64,000 nucleotides of DNA from Mycetohabitans endofungorum (GCF_002927045.1 NZ_PRDW01000005.1:124001-188000); one strand, 5' to 3'. Numbered from the stretch's first letter, positions 9,009 through 17,518 are shown. Program-made: numbers and translations. The notes: generated by a model from the letters alone, not told the origin.

Positions 9009-9490
9009 TTAAACAGCTAAAGCGAATTCTTCAGCCGGAGTTTTCATCTTCAGCGCCTGATAGAGCCGTTGATGGTTGTAGAATTGGATCCAGTCGGCAA
9101 TCACGCGGCTAGCATGTTATGCGTCTCGAAGCGTGGCGGCGTACGCATTGCTCCTTGAGCATGCGGATGACGCGCTCGACCATCCCGTTTTGTTGCGGGC
9201 AGTGCGGCGTGATGAACTCCTGACGCAGACCGTAGCTGCGTACCAGGGCTGTGTAGTCGCGGCTCGTAAAGACCAACCCGTTGTCACTTCTCAGCCGGAA
9301 CGGCGCCGGCACGTGCCCGAGCGTGCCGCACTGGGCGATCAAAGCATGCTCCAACGCGCTCAAGGCTGTGCTGGCCTTACCGCTGCGCGACAGATGCCAG
9401 CCCAGCAACTCACGCGTACGGCAATCGAGCACCAGCGCTCGCGTCGCCCAGCCATCGCGGCCAGTCTCTTGAGAGTACTCCAACTTATCT
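9009..9490 (-). mobile_element. IS3-family transposase (OrfB) remnant
   Basis: The minus strand encodes the C-terminal half of an IS3-family integrase-core transposase. One frame (9483 to 9109) carries VLDCRTRELLGWHLS, RSDNGLVFTSRDY and FITPHCPQQNGMVERVIR, the last two with the second Asp and the Glu region of the DDE site. At about 9110-9118 the frame shifts, and the protein continues as RVIADWIQFYNHQRLYQALK then MKTPAEEFALAV and a stop at 9009. The N-terminal half, including the first Asp, and OrfA are missing, so the element cannot transpose itself. Confidence 0.85.
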
Positions 9491-9598
9491 GAAATCCTTA
9501 TTGGGTGATTAGGAAAACTCGTTCACTATTGACACCAAGACCAGAAATTCATTCTGTGAGAAAATCCACATTCGCGAACTTTCTCTTTACGATTGATT

Positions 9599-10831
9599 CT
9601 AGAAACCTACCCTGAAATAAGAATCCTCGCCTCGTACCTCATGCAAATAATTCATCTTGCCCTGGCACCGCCCATATTCCTTTTGGGCATAGAGCGAGCC
9701 GGCCCGCCCATCGGAGCCATAAGGGGGTGAAAAGAGTATTTCAGCCAGAGGAATGCTCGCGCAGGAGCTTACTTTTGCATAGTATTCAATAAATCCGCTT
9801 TGGCTAGAAAACAGTGAACCCCATGTCGCTGGTACTTTATAGGCGCCAAGAACGACTTGCTGATGCGTTACAGAGTCGGTAATGCTGCCTCGCCATACGC
9901 GTGGGTCAGCTGAATCCCGAGTAATGGTGAGAAGATACTTCCGGCCATGAACCAACTCGTGCTCGGCCGAGCAACTAACGCCTTCTCCGCCATCTGCGCC
10001 GCCTGTGCAACGAGTGGTATCGACGACTTCTGTTCCCCTGCCGAACACCGAGAAAGCCGCAAGCGACTTTCCACCCGGACGCGGGCGCACACCCATGTAA
10101 CCTGCGCTGCCGCCCGAAAAACCATACTGCTGGGCAAAGTAGTAGCCAGCCGCATCGGGAGCACGGACCACGGTGATGGGAAAGGTGATTTGGGTGATCG
10201 GCGGGGTAGTAGGAATGTGGTAAGAGAGCGATGCCATACCACCCGGTGTCACAGGCGGGGGAAACATAGCGAATTGCCACTGTCTCATGGAGGTGTAATC
10301 ACTGGGCCCGCCTTGCGCATCGCACGCGCCAATCTGTATCTCTGCATTGCTGCCGGCATAGACACGGGCACAATTATGGCTTGGCGGCGCACTGTCCTTG
10401 TAGAGATTTTTTGCGAGTCGAAAGGTATCGCCTTCCAATCTCCACTGCTTTGTCGATAATGGAGCAGATGTATCACCGTTACAGCTTCCCACAATCAGGT
10501 CTGTCGACTGTGGGAGAGCTTGTAGGCAGCTGCCAGCCCCCATATCGTTGCGATACTTATTTTGGATTAGATAAGTGCCGTCTTCCTGTTCCACGAGCCG
10601 CCATTGCCTCATGGAGGTGTAATCACTTGGTCCTCCCTGAGCCTCGCAGGCACCGATCTGTACGGATGTGCTGTTCTCGAATGTGCGCATGCAACTAGCC
10701 TGATTCGCCTCCTGCTTGTACTTGCTTTCTATCAGCCCATAGGCGGATTCCCTCGTTTCAACGGCCGATGCGCATGTTACGCAACCTAAAGTGGCAGCAA
10801 ACGTCATTGTAACGATGGTTATTCGATGCAT
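9599..10831 (-). CDS. Secreted ricin-type lectin / DUF3472-like protein
   Basis: A 410-residue protein with a signal peptide (MHRITIVTMTFAATLGCVTC, likely cut after ASA at about residue 23). Residues 28-190 hold three beta-trefoil-like repeats ending in Q-W: MRQWRLV, TKQWRLE and MRQWQFA; the first and third share GGPSDYTSMRQW exactly. This suggests a ricin B-type carbohydrate-binding domain. Residues about 205-410 (GYYFAQQYGF, GYMGVRPRPGGK, FSVFG) resemble DUF3472, a beta-rich domain of secreted proteins. The gene has lower GC content than the core and lies between IS remnants, so it was probably acquired. The role may be binding host or fungal glycans, but this is inference. Confidence 0.65.
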   Translation of the reverse strand: MHRITIVTMTFAATLGCVTCASAVETRESAYGLIESKYKQEANQASCMRTFENSTSVQIGACEAQGGPSDYTSMRQWRLVEQEDGTYLIQNKYRNDMGAGSCLQALPQSTDLIVGSCNGDTSAPLSTKQWRLEGDTFRLAKNLYKDSAPPSHNCARVYAGSNAEIQIGACDAQGGPSDYTSMRQWQFAMFPPPVTPGGMASLSYHIPTTPPITQITFPITVVRAPDAAGYYFAQQYGFSGGSAGYMGVRPRPGGKSLAAFSVFGRGTEVVDTTRCTGGADGGEGVSCSAEHELVHGRKYLLTITRDSADPRVWRGSITDSVTHQQVVLGAYKVPATWGSLFSSQSGFIEYYAKVSSCASIPLAEILFSPPYGSDGRAGSLYAQKEYGRCQGKMNYLHEVRGEDSYFRVGF

Positions 10832-11504
10832 GATATCTATCCTTTTAAATTTTAAAGTTTAGAAGTAGCCCGCTTGTTTAGACAATCGCCTGAGGCCTTC
10901 AAGCGGAGTATCTGGGTATCACGCTGCCAGCTGGTTCGTGAATATGTATGGCCCTGCGCAATCCTTTGGAACCAAGATTCTTCTTCATTTTTACGCTCGC
11001 ACTGTAAATTCTATATATCGCAAATTGAACTTTATTGCGTCCGCTCTCACGAGACGGACACTTCATCGTTTGATTACACGCTTACTGCGATAACCAACAA
11101 AAACGGCTATTACAATGCATCCGTTCACTGTCAGAGCACCTATTGTGCGATCCACTCACACCATGTCCAAGCATGATGCTTAGCTACCGTGCGCCGCGTC
11201 GTTGAATAAGGTTGTTTTGACTATAGGCGCCCGGTACGACAAACGCAAGCTTGTCATCTTTGGTTGAACCGACAAATTTTAAAAAAGCAATACCTGTTCC
11301 CCCTACATCGAACCTCATTCGCACGTTTGATGATCGCATGAACACAGTGTTTATTTACACCTCTCACGCAAAATCATACTGTCTTACCCTGGATGAAACC
11401 GGTCTCGTTTGCAAAAAACACGGCGGGGACAGCACCGCCTTACAGCTGCCCGACGTTCAAGTGTGCCGCCATTTGCAGCTTCGCTCCGCCTAAGACCATT
11501 TGTG
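10832..11504. other. Low-GC intergenic stretch in the accessory region
   Basis: This stretch is clearly richer in A and T than its surroundings. It contains two plus-strand frames of about 100 and 80 codons (10874-11176 and 11251-11493). Their products (for example FIYTSHAKSYCLTLDETGLV) match no family I know and lack convincing ribosome sites, so I do not call them. It holds the promoter of the lectin-like gene at its left end. Its composition points to foreign DNA. Confidence 0.4.
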
Positions 11505-11809
11505 TAGAATGTGCTTATGCACAGCCAAGTCGCCGTTGAGCTACTCATTCTTCGCGTTATCGGTTAGCTTGCCGGGGTGAGAAAATCGATACTTGATGCC
11601 GCTCTCATACGCCCACTTGTCGAGCACCTTGGAGATGAATTCGCTGCCATTGTCTACCTTGACAAAGCCCAAGCCCTTATACTTCTACCGCCAGTTGTAA
11701 AACGTCGCATCGCTGATGCCCATCTTGCGGCACGCCTCAGCTACCGGCGTGCCCAGCGCTGCCTGTTCCAACGCAAATGCCATCTGTTCTTCAGTGTATC
11801 GGCTCTTCT
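11505..11809 (-). mobile_element. IS3-family (IS407-like) remnant with internal deletion
   Basis: On the minus strand, KKSRYTEEQMAFALEQAALG and CRKMGISDATFYNWR are the N-terminus of an IS407-type OrfA (helix-turn-helix). A TAG follows, then KYKGLG, and the frame jumps into OrfB: GFVKVDNGSEFISKVLDKWA then SHPGKLTDNA, the second Asp region of the integrase core. Most of OrfA's C-terminus, OrfB's first half and OrfB's end are gone. It is inserted in the 3' end of the PIN-domain pseudogene. Confidence 0.8.
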
Positions 11810-11810
11810 T

Positions 11811-12142
11811 CACAATATCCTCGACGATCAATCCGTGATGCATGCTCTCCGTGTCAAGCGCGTCGCAGCCTTCGATCGACGCAGCCGCCACGATGCACTC
11901 ATCGTAGAACGCCAACCCATAGCGTTCAGCAATACGCTGCGCCAGATCGTGCAGTCGATCGTGAGCGGTGCCACCATGCAGAACTACCGCACCCGCTCGA
12001 GAAACTGCACGACTTCCCGCCACGCCATGCCAAGCTTGCGGACACAGACGCTCGTGACCTCGTTCAGCTCTTGCATACCGATGGTCGGTCGACGCCTCAA
12101 CAGTGCCTCGGCACGGTCCGACTTGGCGGTACCACCGGACAT
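11811..12142 (-). pseudogene. Broken VapC-type PIN-domain toxin
   Basis: The minus strand holds pieces of a PIN-domain ribonuclease (VapC-like). Starting near 12142 one reads SDRAEALLRRRPTIGMQELN, then VCVRKLGMAWREVVQFLERV, a TAG, then APLTIDC; a frameshift leads to HDLAQRIAERYGLAFYDECI and ALDTESMHHGLIV. The Asp of FYD.CIVAAA and the TE-type motif (here DTES) are PIN signatures. The first strand with DTNV is missing, and the 3' end runs into the IS407-like remnant. No intact VapB antitoxin gene is visible beside it. It is a dead toxin gene. Confidence 0.72.
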
Positions 12143-12350
12143 TCGATGTCACGCAAGTGCACCGGATCGCCCAAGTGGCGGGGTGTTCGGCCCTACTGCC
12201 CAGCGTCAGAACGACACTCAGCACGCGTCATACCTGCAAGCGATGCTGTGGCATAGGGAGGAACGCTACGTGCTTAGTTAGCTGGGGCATGCCGCACGCA
12301 AGGTGACACTCGCCGCCCCGAAAAGCAGCGACGATATGAGGCTCTGTGCA

Positions 12351-12956
12351 ATGAAAAGTTTTTTAACAATGACTTCCCCGCCGATCACGGCAATGATCCG
12401 GCTAGACCACAGCCACGTGCTCGCGGCCTTTCGCCGCTATCATCCCAATAGCCCCAAATGGCGCAAACGATCGATTGTCGAATCCGCTTGCATTGCGCTG
12501 GAAATCCACGCCCAACTCGAGGATGAAATCTTCTACCCTGCACTGTCACGAGTTGCGCCGGACAACGATGTATTGCACAAAAGTGAACCCGAGCACAACC
12601 AGATGCGCGAGACGATCCGGTCACTGCGCAACATGGGCGTCAATCACCCAGACTATGACTCCTGTTTCATGCAGTTGATTCGCGAAACACTGCACCATGT
12701 CGCGGACGAGGAGACTGTGCTGCTCCCTCTGGCTGAGCGGCAGCTACAGTCCGAGTTGCAAACCCTCGGTGCATCGATGACGCGCCGCCGCATCGAACTG
12801 CTGTGCGAACGCCCAATGCAAGTGGTCACCCACACCGTACTCACATTCCCGCTTGCGAGTGCAGTGGTTGCTGGCGTGGCCGCCTGCGCAATGGGCCATC
12901 TGCTATGCGGCGGTCGCGTAAGCGGTTGCGCACCCCGTACAGCGGGCCGCCGATGA
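12351..12956 (+). CDS. Hemerythrin HHE-domain protein
   Basis: A protein of about 201 residues with a hemerythrin-like HHE domain. The metal-binding His and Glu are visible in LDHSHVLAAFRRY, ALEIHAQLEDEIFYPAL, EPEHNQMRETI and TLHHVADEETVLLPLAE. A C-terminal hydrophobic stretch (FPLASAVVAGVAACAMGHLL) is a possible membrane anchor. The ATG at 12351 is chosen because a GAGG lies 10 nt upstream; the frame also extends to 12303. The domain binds a di-iron centre and may sense or store oxygen or iron. It is intact among decayed neighbours. Confidence 0.8.
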   Translation: MKSFLTMTSPPITAMIRLDHSHVLAAFRRYHPNSPKWRKRSIVESACIALEIHAQLEDEIFYPALSRVAPDNDVLHKSEPEHNQMRETIRSLRNMGVNHPDYDSCFMQLIRETLHHVADEETVLLPLAERQLQSELQTLGASMTRRRIELLCERPMQVVTHTVLTFPLASAVVAGVAACAMGHLLCGGRVSGCAPRTAGRR

Positions 12957-12975
12957 CGGCCCGCTGCATGCCCAT

Positions 12976-13281
12976 TCAATGCCGCGCCAAGTGACGGTCG
13001 CCGTGCTGACGGTGCTCGGCGGTATCCCGGCCCACCAGCTTGCTGAACAGGCTGTCGGGTTCATACAACAACGCCAGCGAGCGCTTTTCGAACTCGTCGA
13101 AAAACTCGCCCCACGATATCTCGACCAACGCTTGGTGCTCGGAATGCGGCGCATCGGGAAACATGATGCGCACGATCCCAACGTCGCCGTCCTGGTGCGT
13201 GCTTTCGACCGCGGCTGGCTTGCCGCCGTGCTACTGCGTCCATTTGCGGATAGTGTCGTGATCAGTGGTGACCTTAGCCAT
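12976..13281 (-). pseudogene. Small conserved protein gene interrupted by an amber codon
   Basis: From an ATG at 13281, preceded by a strong AAGGAG site, the minus strand reads MAKVTTDHDTIRKWTQ, then TAG (13233-13231, codon 17), then HGGKPAAVESTHQDGDVGIV in the same frame, continuing through RIMFPDAPHSEHQALVEISW and GEFFDEFEKRSLALLYEPDS to a stop at 12976. The protein would be about 101 residues, acidic and soluble. The family is uncharacterised as far as I know. The clean frame on both sides of the TAG points to a recent nonsense mutation, though translation of the last 65-80 residues from an internal start is possible. Confidence 0.65.
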
Positions 13282-13703
13282 ATGCGTCTCCTTCGGGTTG
13301 ACACGCAAATCTAGCAACGGCGATGCCCATAGCAAGCGATACCTTAGTTACGGCATAGTATGGCGGGCTCAACCCTCGAGTCCCAACGTCGGCGTTGGTC
13401 GGCTACGCTGACGCGGTCGCGGTCAACCATGCGTTGGGCGACACGGGATACATTCGCCCCTGCACTCGGCTGGTTCAAGAATTAAAGGTAAAAGCACTGA
13501 GCGTGCCGAAGAAGACAACGTATGCACATATGCTGTGCGGCAAGGGCCAGCAACTATGGACAACCGCGTTCCCGTATCCTGTCCGCGGCGACGCGCTACT
13601 GAGCCGCCGCCGCGGTCACGATGCTCGCACGCCGCCGTGTCACGCGCGCCCAGCGAGCAGGTCTGTCATATCGTCCACACCTCCGACCATGCAATTTTAA
13701 TAG
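13282..13703. other. Intergenic region, no recognised gene
   Basis: About 420 bases between a broken small gene and the 3' end of the F-box gene. A plus-strand frame of about 100 codons (13395-13700; for example LVQELKVKALSVPKKTTYAH) has no family match and no clear ribosome site. The first part contains the promoter of the small minus-strand gene. Confidence 0.35.
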
Positions 13704-15236
13704 TTAATAGACTCTTTCTGGAATGACCCACAGTACATTAGGATTACTATAGTCGAGCAGCTCTTGACGAGTTGCCTCACTAAATCGAGTGCGATCGACA
13801 AAAGCTCTAATTTCAATCCTTGCGTCCTCCAAATGCTGGAGAGGTAAAGAGGACATTACCTGCTGCATGTCTTTGAGCACGCTCTGTACATCCGTTTCAT
13901 CGCCGCTCTCGAGCAGGCGCAGTGCACACTGCCATATCTGCTTTGACAACGTTTCGTTAAAGTCTTTCGTGCTTTTGAGCAGTCCGAGCGCCACCGGGGC
14001 ACGTTGCGTGGGCAGCACGCGCTGAAAGACGGGGTCAAGTAGCGAAAGCTCGTGCGCGTATTGAGCCGGCGGCAGTGCCGTCAACCCAAACGGTAGGCAA
14101 CGTAGCGCGCTATCTAATTGGTGATCCGGCAGTGACAGTGTCAAATGCCGCAGATTGGCATAGTGCATGGGCCGGTGTGCGTCCGGCAGCAACCGTATCG
14201 AACGAGCCAATGCGCCGATCGGTGCACCCTGATAGGATGGCGGTAAGCGCCGCACCCATGCCAGCAACGTTTCGTAATACTGGGCGGTCTTTGCGCCTTT
14301 ATCACTGCCATGGCGGAAAACGTGGGGCAACAGTATCGCCAGTTCCGCGATCAGGTCCGCTTGTTCGGCTGTGTGCAACGCGGGGAGCCGGCCCAAAAAA
14401 GCCTGATATTCGCCTTCATACCACGACTGTGACGCGTCGTTGTCCAAACATCCGAGCAGCGATGCAACCGCAGCCCACGTGCTGCCCTGCTCAGCGCTAC
14501 GGCGCTCGGCTTGAGCATATACAAACTTGTATAGCCCATAGACAAACTCGTACACATTGCATCGCGGCTGCGAGCGTGAAAATTGATGTATGGCCCGGAT
14601 CATGTCATTTTGTATCTGCAAGCCTTGCCTGGGCACACGACCTGCGGCCTCAAAAACTTGTTCGAACGCTGCTTGCTGCTGCTCCCAGCGCATAGCCCTT
14701 ATTGCGGGCCACAGTGCCTTGAGCGGCTCAGCGCGCAGCGCCGGCTCGACGCGGATACGCTCGATCTCGGTGAGCAGCTGTTGCATCGACGCGAGATCGA
14801 GCACGTTCATCCCCGGATCATCTCTGCTCTCTAACGGAGAGAGCGGTACGTTGCGCGCAGCCTTGGCACGTTGCCAGCAACGCCGGCTCAGCCACCTTTC
14901 CCGTAGCACGTGGTACGTTTGCTTGTCCACAGCCGACAAGTTGCCGATGTCGTCGAATGGCACATGGTCAGCCACTTGTTGAAGGACTTCTGGCGGCAGA
15001 TCGTGGTACGTTGTCGGACGGCTTGTTCGGCCCGTTGCTAAGCCATCCGTCAAGCTATTCGTTGCGCTGGCCAACAAGCCTGTCGTCGGGTGTTGCGACA
15101 TGCGTGCGCTTTCAGCCGCTGCCGACTTTGGGGAATGAGGCGGCGCCGCCGCGGCATGATGGCCGGCTTGGCGACTCTCCATAGCATATAGGGCCACTTG
15201 AGCACTGTGCGATGCGGCGTTCGGATCAAAGTCCAT
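13704..15236 (-). CDS. F-box domain protein, candidate host-directed effector
   Basis: A protein of 510 residues (529 if the upstream ATG at 15293 is used). After a Ser/Ala/His-rich, probably disordered N-terminus of about 75 residues comes an F-box: TYHDLPPEVLQQVADHVPFD followed by DIGNLSAVDKQTYHVLRERW. The LP, the L..V/I pattern and the L..V.K..Y core fit eukaryotic and GALA-type F-boxes, which bind Skp1. The remaining ~390 residues are predicted alpha-helical, with repeating Leu/Ala/His motifs such as LRHLTLSLPDHQLDSALRCL, possibly a solenoid. Bacteria lack SCF ubiquitin ligases, so a role inside a eukaryotic host is the natural reading; secretion route and target are unknown. No TTCG-N16-TTCG box was found upstream. 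Confidence 0.75.
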   Translation of the reverse strand: MDFDPNAASHSAQVALYAMESRQAGHHAAAAPPHSPKSAAAESARMSQHPTTGLLASATNSLTDGLATGRTSRPTTYHDLPPEVLQQVADHVPFDDIGNLSAVDKQTYHVLRERWLSRRCWQRAKAARNVPLSPLESRDDPGMNVLDLASMQQLLTEIERIRVEPALRAEPLKALWPAIRAMRWEQQQAAFEQVFEAAGRVPRQGLQIQNDMIRAIHQFSRSQPRCNVYEFVYGLYKFVYAQAERRSAEQGSTWAAVASLLGCLDNDASQSWYEGEYQAFLGRLPALHTAEQADLIAELAILLPHVFRHGSDKGAKTAQYYETLLAWVRRLPPSYQGAPIGALARSIRLLPDAHRPMHYANLRHLTLSLPDHQLDSALRCLPFGLTALPPAQYAHELSLLDPVFQRVLPTQRAPVALGLLKSTKDFNETLSKQIWQCALRLLESGDETDVQSVLKDMQQVMSSLPLQHLEDARIEIRAFVDRTRFSEATRQELLDYSNPNVLWVIPERVY

Positions 15237-15360
15237 GGCAAGCTCGATAAGGGATAAGGCATGAGGCAAGCGCAACGCGAAGCGATGCTGCACAGCAGGC
15301 TAGCCCAAAGCGGTTGGGTCAGCGCAGTGGCAAACAAAAATGGTTAGATTTATGGCGGAT

Positions 15361-15471
15361 CATGCCATTGGTTACCTGACGCCCGAGCCGTTCGCCCGAG
15401 CACTGAAGCAGCTCAGCGGTTTTTAACCTCAGACTCTCACTGCGGTCTGGATTAAAACCGGAGGTAGGTCA
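15361..15471 (+). mobile_element. Probable 3' end of an IS3-family element
   Basis: The plus strand reads HAIGYLTPEPFARALKQLSG and a stop at 15424-15426. The GYLTP..FA pattern is the usual C-terminus of IS3-type OrfB. The following bases up to about 15471, with a GGTCTGG and an AGGTAGGTCA end, resemble the terminal region of such elements. Nothing else of the element is present. It lies about 70-125 bases upstream of the possible F-box gene starts and may have altered that gene's promoter. Confidence 0.42.
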
Positions 15472-15546
15472 AGCAAGCGCCCCGAAGATAAGGGCGCCGA
15501 CCACGCTCCAGAACCTACCCGCAGCCTTCTAATCGATTTTCCAATC

Positions 15547-15693
15547 TTAGCGACTTTGGCCTGTTTCTCCGCCGCCATGAGGTCCGCCCCACAGTGCTCG
15601 CAGCGGATCGCCGCCGAAGCCGTCGATTAGGTTTTGGGGAATGCTGCGGCACAGATAGTAAACGCCGCTGCGCCGCGTCAGGTGTGTTGCCAT
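15547..15693 (-). pseudogene. N-terminal stump of a phage-type tyrosine integrase
   Basis: An ORF of 48 residues opening MATHLTRRSGVYYLCRSIPQ and NLIDGFGG, the start of site-specific tyrosine recombinases that carry a DUF6538-type N-terminus. After about 28 residues the similarity ends in a Gly-rich tail and stop; core-binding and catalytic domains are gone. It lies about 130 bases beyond the 3' end of tRNA-Ser(GCU), the usual position of an island integrase, so it marks an old integration at this tRNA. Confidence 0.6.
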
Positions 15694-15756
15694 CCGACTC
15701 TCCACTAGCCCACGTGTAACACGCACGTGGTTTGTGTGGCAGTCGGAACAGGCTAC

Positions 15757-15796
15757 AAATAAAGAAAACCCCGGTTCTCCGTGAAGAACCGGGGTT
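15757..15796 (-). terminator. Rho-independent terminator after tRNA-Ser
   Basis: A perfect inverted repeat, AACCCCGGTTCT / AGAACCGGGGTT, with a short loop, followed on the minus strand by a T-rich tract (TTTTCTTTATTT). It lies 24 bases downstream of the tRNA-Ser gene and fits a terminator for it. Confidence 0.85.
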
Positions 15797-15819
15797 TCCA
15801 CCACCATATACCGAAGTAC

Positions 15820-15913
15820 TGGCGGAGACGGAGGGATTCGAACCCTCGATCCAGGTTTTGGCCCAGATGCTCCCTTAGCAGGGGAGTGCCTTCGACCTCT
15901 CGGCCACGTCTCC
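15820..15913 (-). tRNA. tRNA-Ser (anticodon GCU)
   Basis: A class II tRNA of 91 bases plus encoded CCA. The acceptor stem pairs GGAGACG with CGTCTCC, the T-arm contains GGTTCGAATCC, and the anticodon stem-loop is CTCCC-CTGCTAA-GGGAG, giving anticodon GCT (reads AGC/AGU). The long variable arm (CATCTGGGCCAAAACCTGGATC region) is typical of tRNA-Ser. It is followed by a terminator and by an integrase stump, and lies downstream of lysC on the same strand. Confidence 0.95.
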
Positions 15914-16048
15914 CGAAACTTCGCTCGCGTAGGGAGTCCACGCGACGAAGGCAAGATAATAGCGGCTCTACACGATCACGTCAATTCATAAGACACTACA
16001 ACGAGCGTGCCACGATCGGCAGCCGCCGATGCAACAGCCACCGCGCCA

Positions 16049-17299
16049 TCACGCCTGGTCGAGTTCGAACGCTTTATGAAGCGCGCGCACGGCAAGCTCC
16101 ATGTACTTTTCATCGATCAACACCGAGATCTTGATTTCGGACGTCGAGATCATCTGGATGTTGATGCCCTCCTCCGACAACGTGCGGAACATCTTGCTGG
16201 CGATCCCTACGTGCGAACGCATGCCGACGCCGACGACCGATACCTTCGACACCTTCGGATCGCCCAGCACCGTCTGCGCGTTCACATGCCCGTTGGCCTG
16301 CTGGGTCAGAATGTCCATCGCGCGCTGGTAGTCACCACGGCCAACGGTGAACGTGAAGTCGGTCTTCCCCTCCACGCTGGTATTCTGGATGATCATGTCG
16401 ACGTCGATGTTGGCGTCGGCGACCGGCCCAAGGATCTGGTAGGCAATGCCTGGCTTGTCGGGCACGCCCATGACCGCGATGCGTGCTTCGTCACGCTGGA
16501 AGGCGATGCCGGAGATAACGGCTTGTTCCATTTTCTCGTCTTCTTCAAAGGTAATCAGGGTGCCCGAACGCATTTCGTCGTCCAGCGGCATCAACGGATC
16601 AGTCAGGCTCGACAACACGCGCGTCTTTACCTGATACTTGCCGGCAAATTCAACCGAACGGATCTGCAGCACTTTGGAACCAAGGCTGGCCATCTCCAGC
16701 ATCTCCTCGAACGTGACCCGATCGAGCCGGCGCGCCTCTTCGACAACGCGCGGGTCGGTCGTGTACACGCCGTCGACGTCGGTGTAGATCAGGCATTCGT
16801 CCGCGCGCATCGCGGCCGCGATCGCGACTGCCGACGTGTCGGAGCCCCCCCGGCCCAACGTGGTGATGTGGCCGTCGGGATCCACCCCCTGAAAACCCGT
16901 GATGACGACGACCTTGCCGGCATCCAGGTCGGCCAGCACGCGTTTATCGTCGATCTCGCTAATGCGAGCCTTCGTGAACGCGCTGTCCGTCTTGACCGCG
17001 ACCTGCCAGCCTGCATAGCTAACCGCGTCGACGCCTTCTTCCTGCAGCGCGATCGACAACAGGCCAACGCTGACCTGCTCGCCCGTCGAAGCGATCATGT
17101 CGAGTTCGCGCGGACTAGGCTGCGCCGAAATTTCCTTCGCAAGCGCGAGCAAGCGGTTGGTTTCACCGGACATCGCGGACGGCACGACGATCAACCGGTG
17201 ACCCGCCTTGTGCCACTTCGCGACGCGCCTCGCGACATTCCTGATGCGCTCGACCGAGCCCATCGAGGTGCCGCCGTATTTATGTACGATGAGTGCCAT
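16049..17299 (-). CDS. lysC: Aspartate kinase
   Basis: A 416-residue aspartokinase that phosphorylates aspartate in the first step of lysine, threonine, methionine and diaminopimelate synthesis. The kinase domain starts with KYGGTSMG (residues 7-14) and includes TTLGRGGSDTSA and TDVDGVYTTDPR. From about residue 265 two ACT domains follow (VMGVPDKPG, VGVGMRSHVGIASKMF), the usual site of feedback inhibition by Lys/Thr. Length and layout fit the single-chain proteobacterial type. Next on the same strand: tilS upstream and tRNA-Ser downstream. Confidence 0.97.
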   Translation of the reverse strand: MALIVHKYGGTSMGSVERIRNVARRVAKWHKAGHRLIVVPSAMSGETNRLLALAKEISAQPSPRELDMIASTGEQVSVGLLSIALQEEGVDAVSYAGWQVAVKTDSAFTKARISEIDDKRVLADLDAGKVVVITGFQGVDPDGHITTLGRGGSDTSAVAIAAAMRADECLIYTDVDGVYTTDPRVVEEARRLDRVTFEEMLEMASLGSKVLQIRSVEFAGKYQVKTRVLSSLTDPLMPLDDEMRSGTLITFEEDEKMEQAVISGIAFQRDEARIAVMGVPDKPGIAYQILGPVADANIDVDMIIQNTSVEGKTDFTFTVGRGDYQRAMDILTQQANGHVNAQTVLGDPKVSKVSVVGVGMRSHVGIASKMFRTLSEEGINIQMISTSEIKISVLIDEKYMELAVRALHKAFELDQA

Positions 17300-17518
17300 T
17301 GTCGTTATGAACTAGAGGGGAAACCACGCCGGCGCGCACGCGGGGTCGTTCGACAAAAGGGACACAAACGAGAAGCGGCGCAGTCAGCGCATGCGCGCCT
17401 GCCCGATCGACGAAAATCAGGGGAAAGCCAGACGAGCAAACCGGTAACCCTACCGTATGCCGGTGCGCTTGACAAGCGAAAATGCGTGCCGCATGCGCCG
17501 TGCGCCTGCGACCGAGGG

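Noticed and set aside
10874-11493. Two small plus-strand ORFs in the low-GC stretch
   Set aside because: No family match, no clear ribosome site, and such frames are expected by chance; described as intergenic instead.
15294-15546. A hrpII box upstream of the F-box gene
   Set aside because: I looked for CGAA-N16-CGAA on the plus strand and found none; only single CGAA tetramers occur.
15820-15913. An att-type direct repeat of the tRNA-Ser 3' end at the far side of the island
   Set aside because: I did not find a second copy of the tRNA end in the 8-15 kb stretch by eye.
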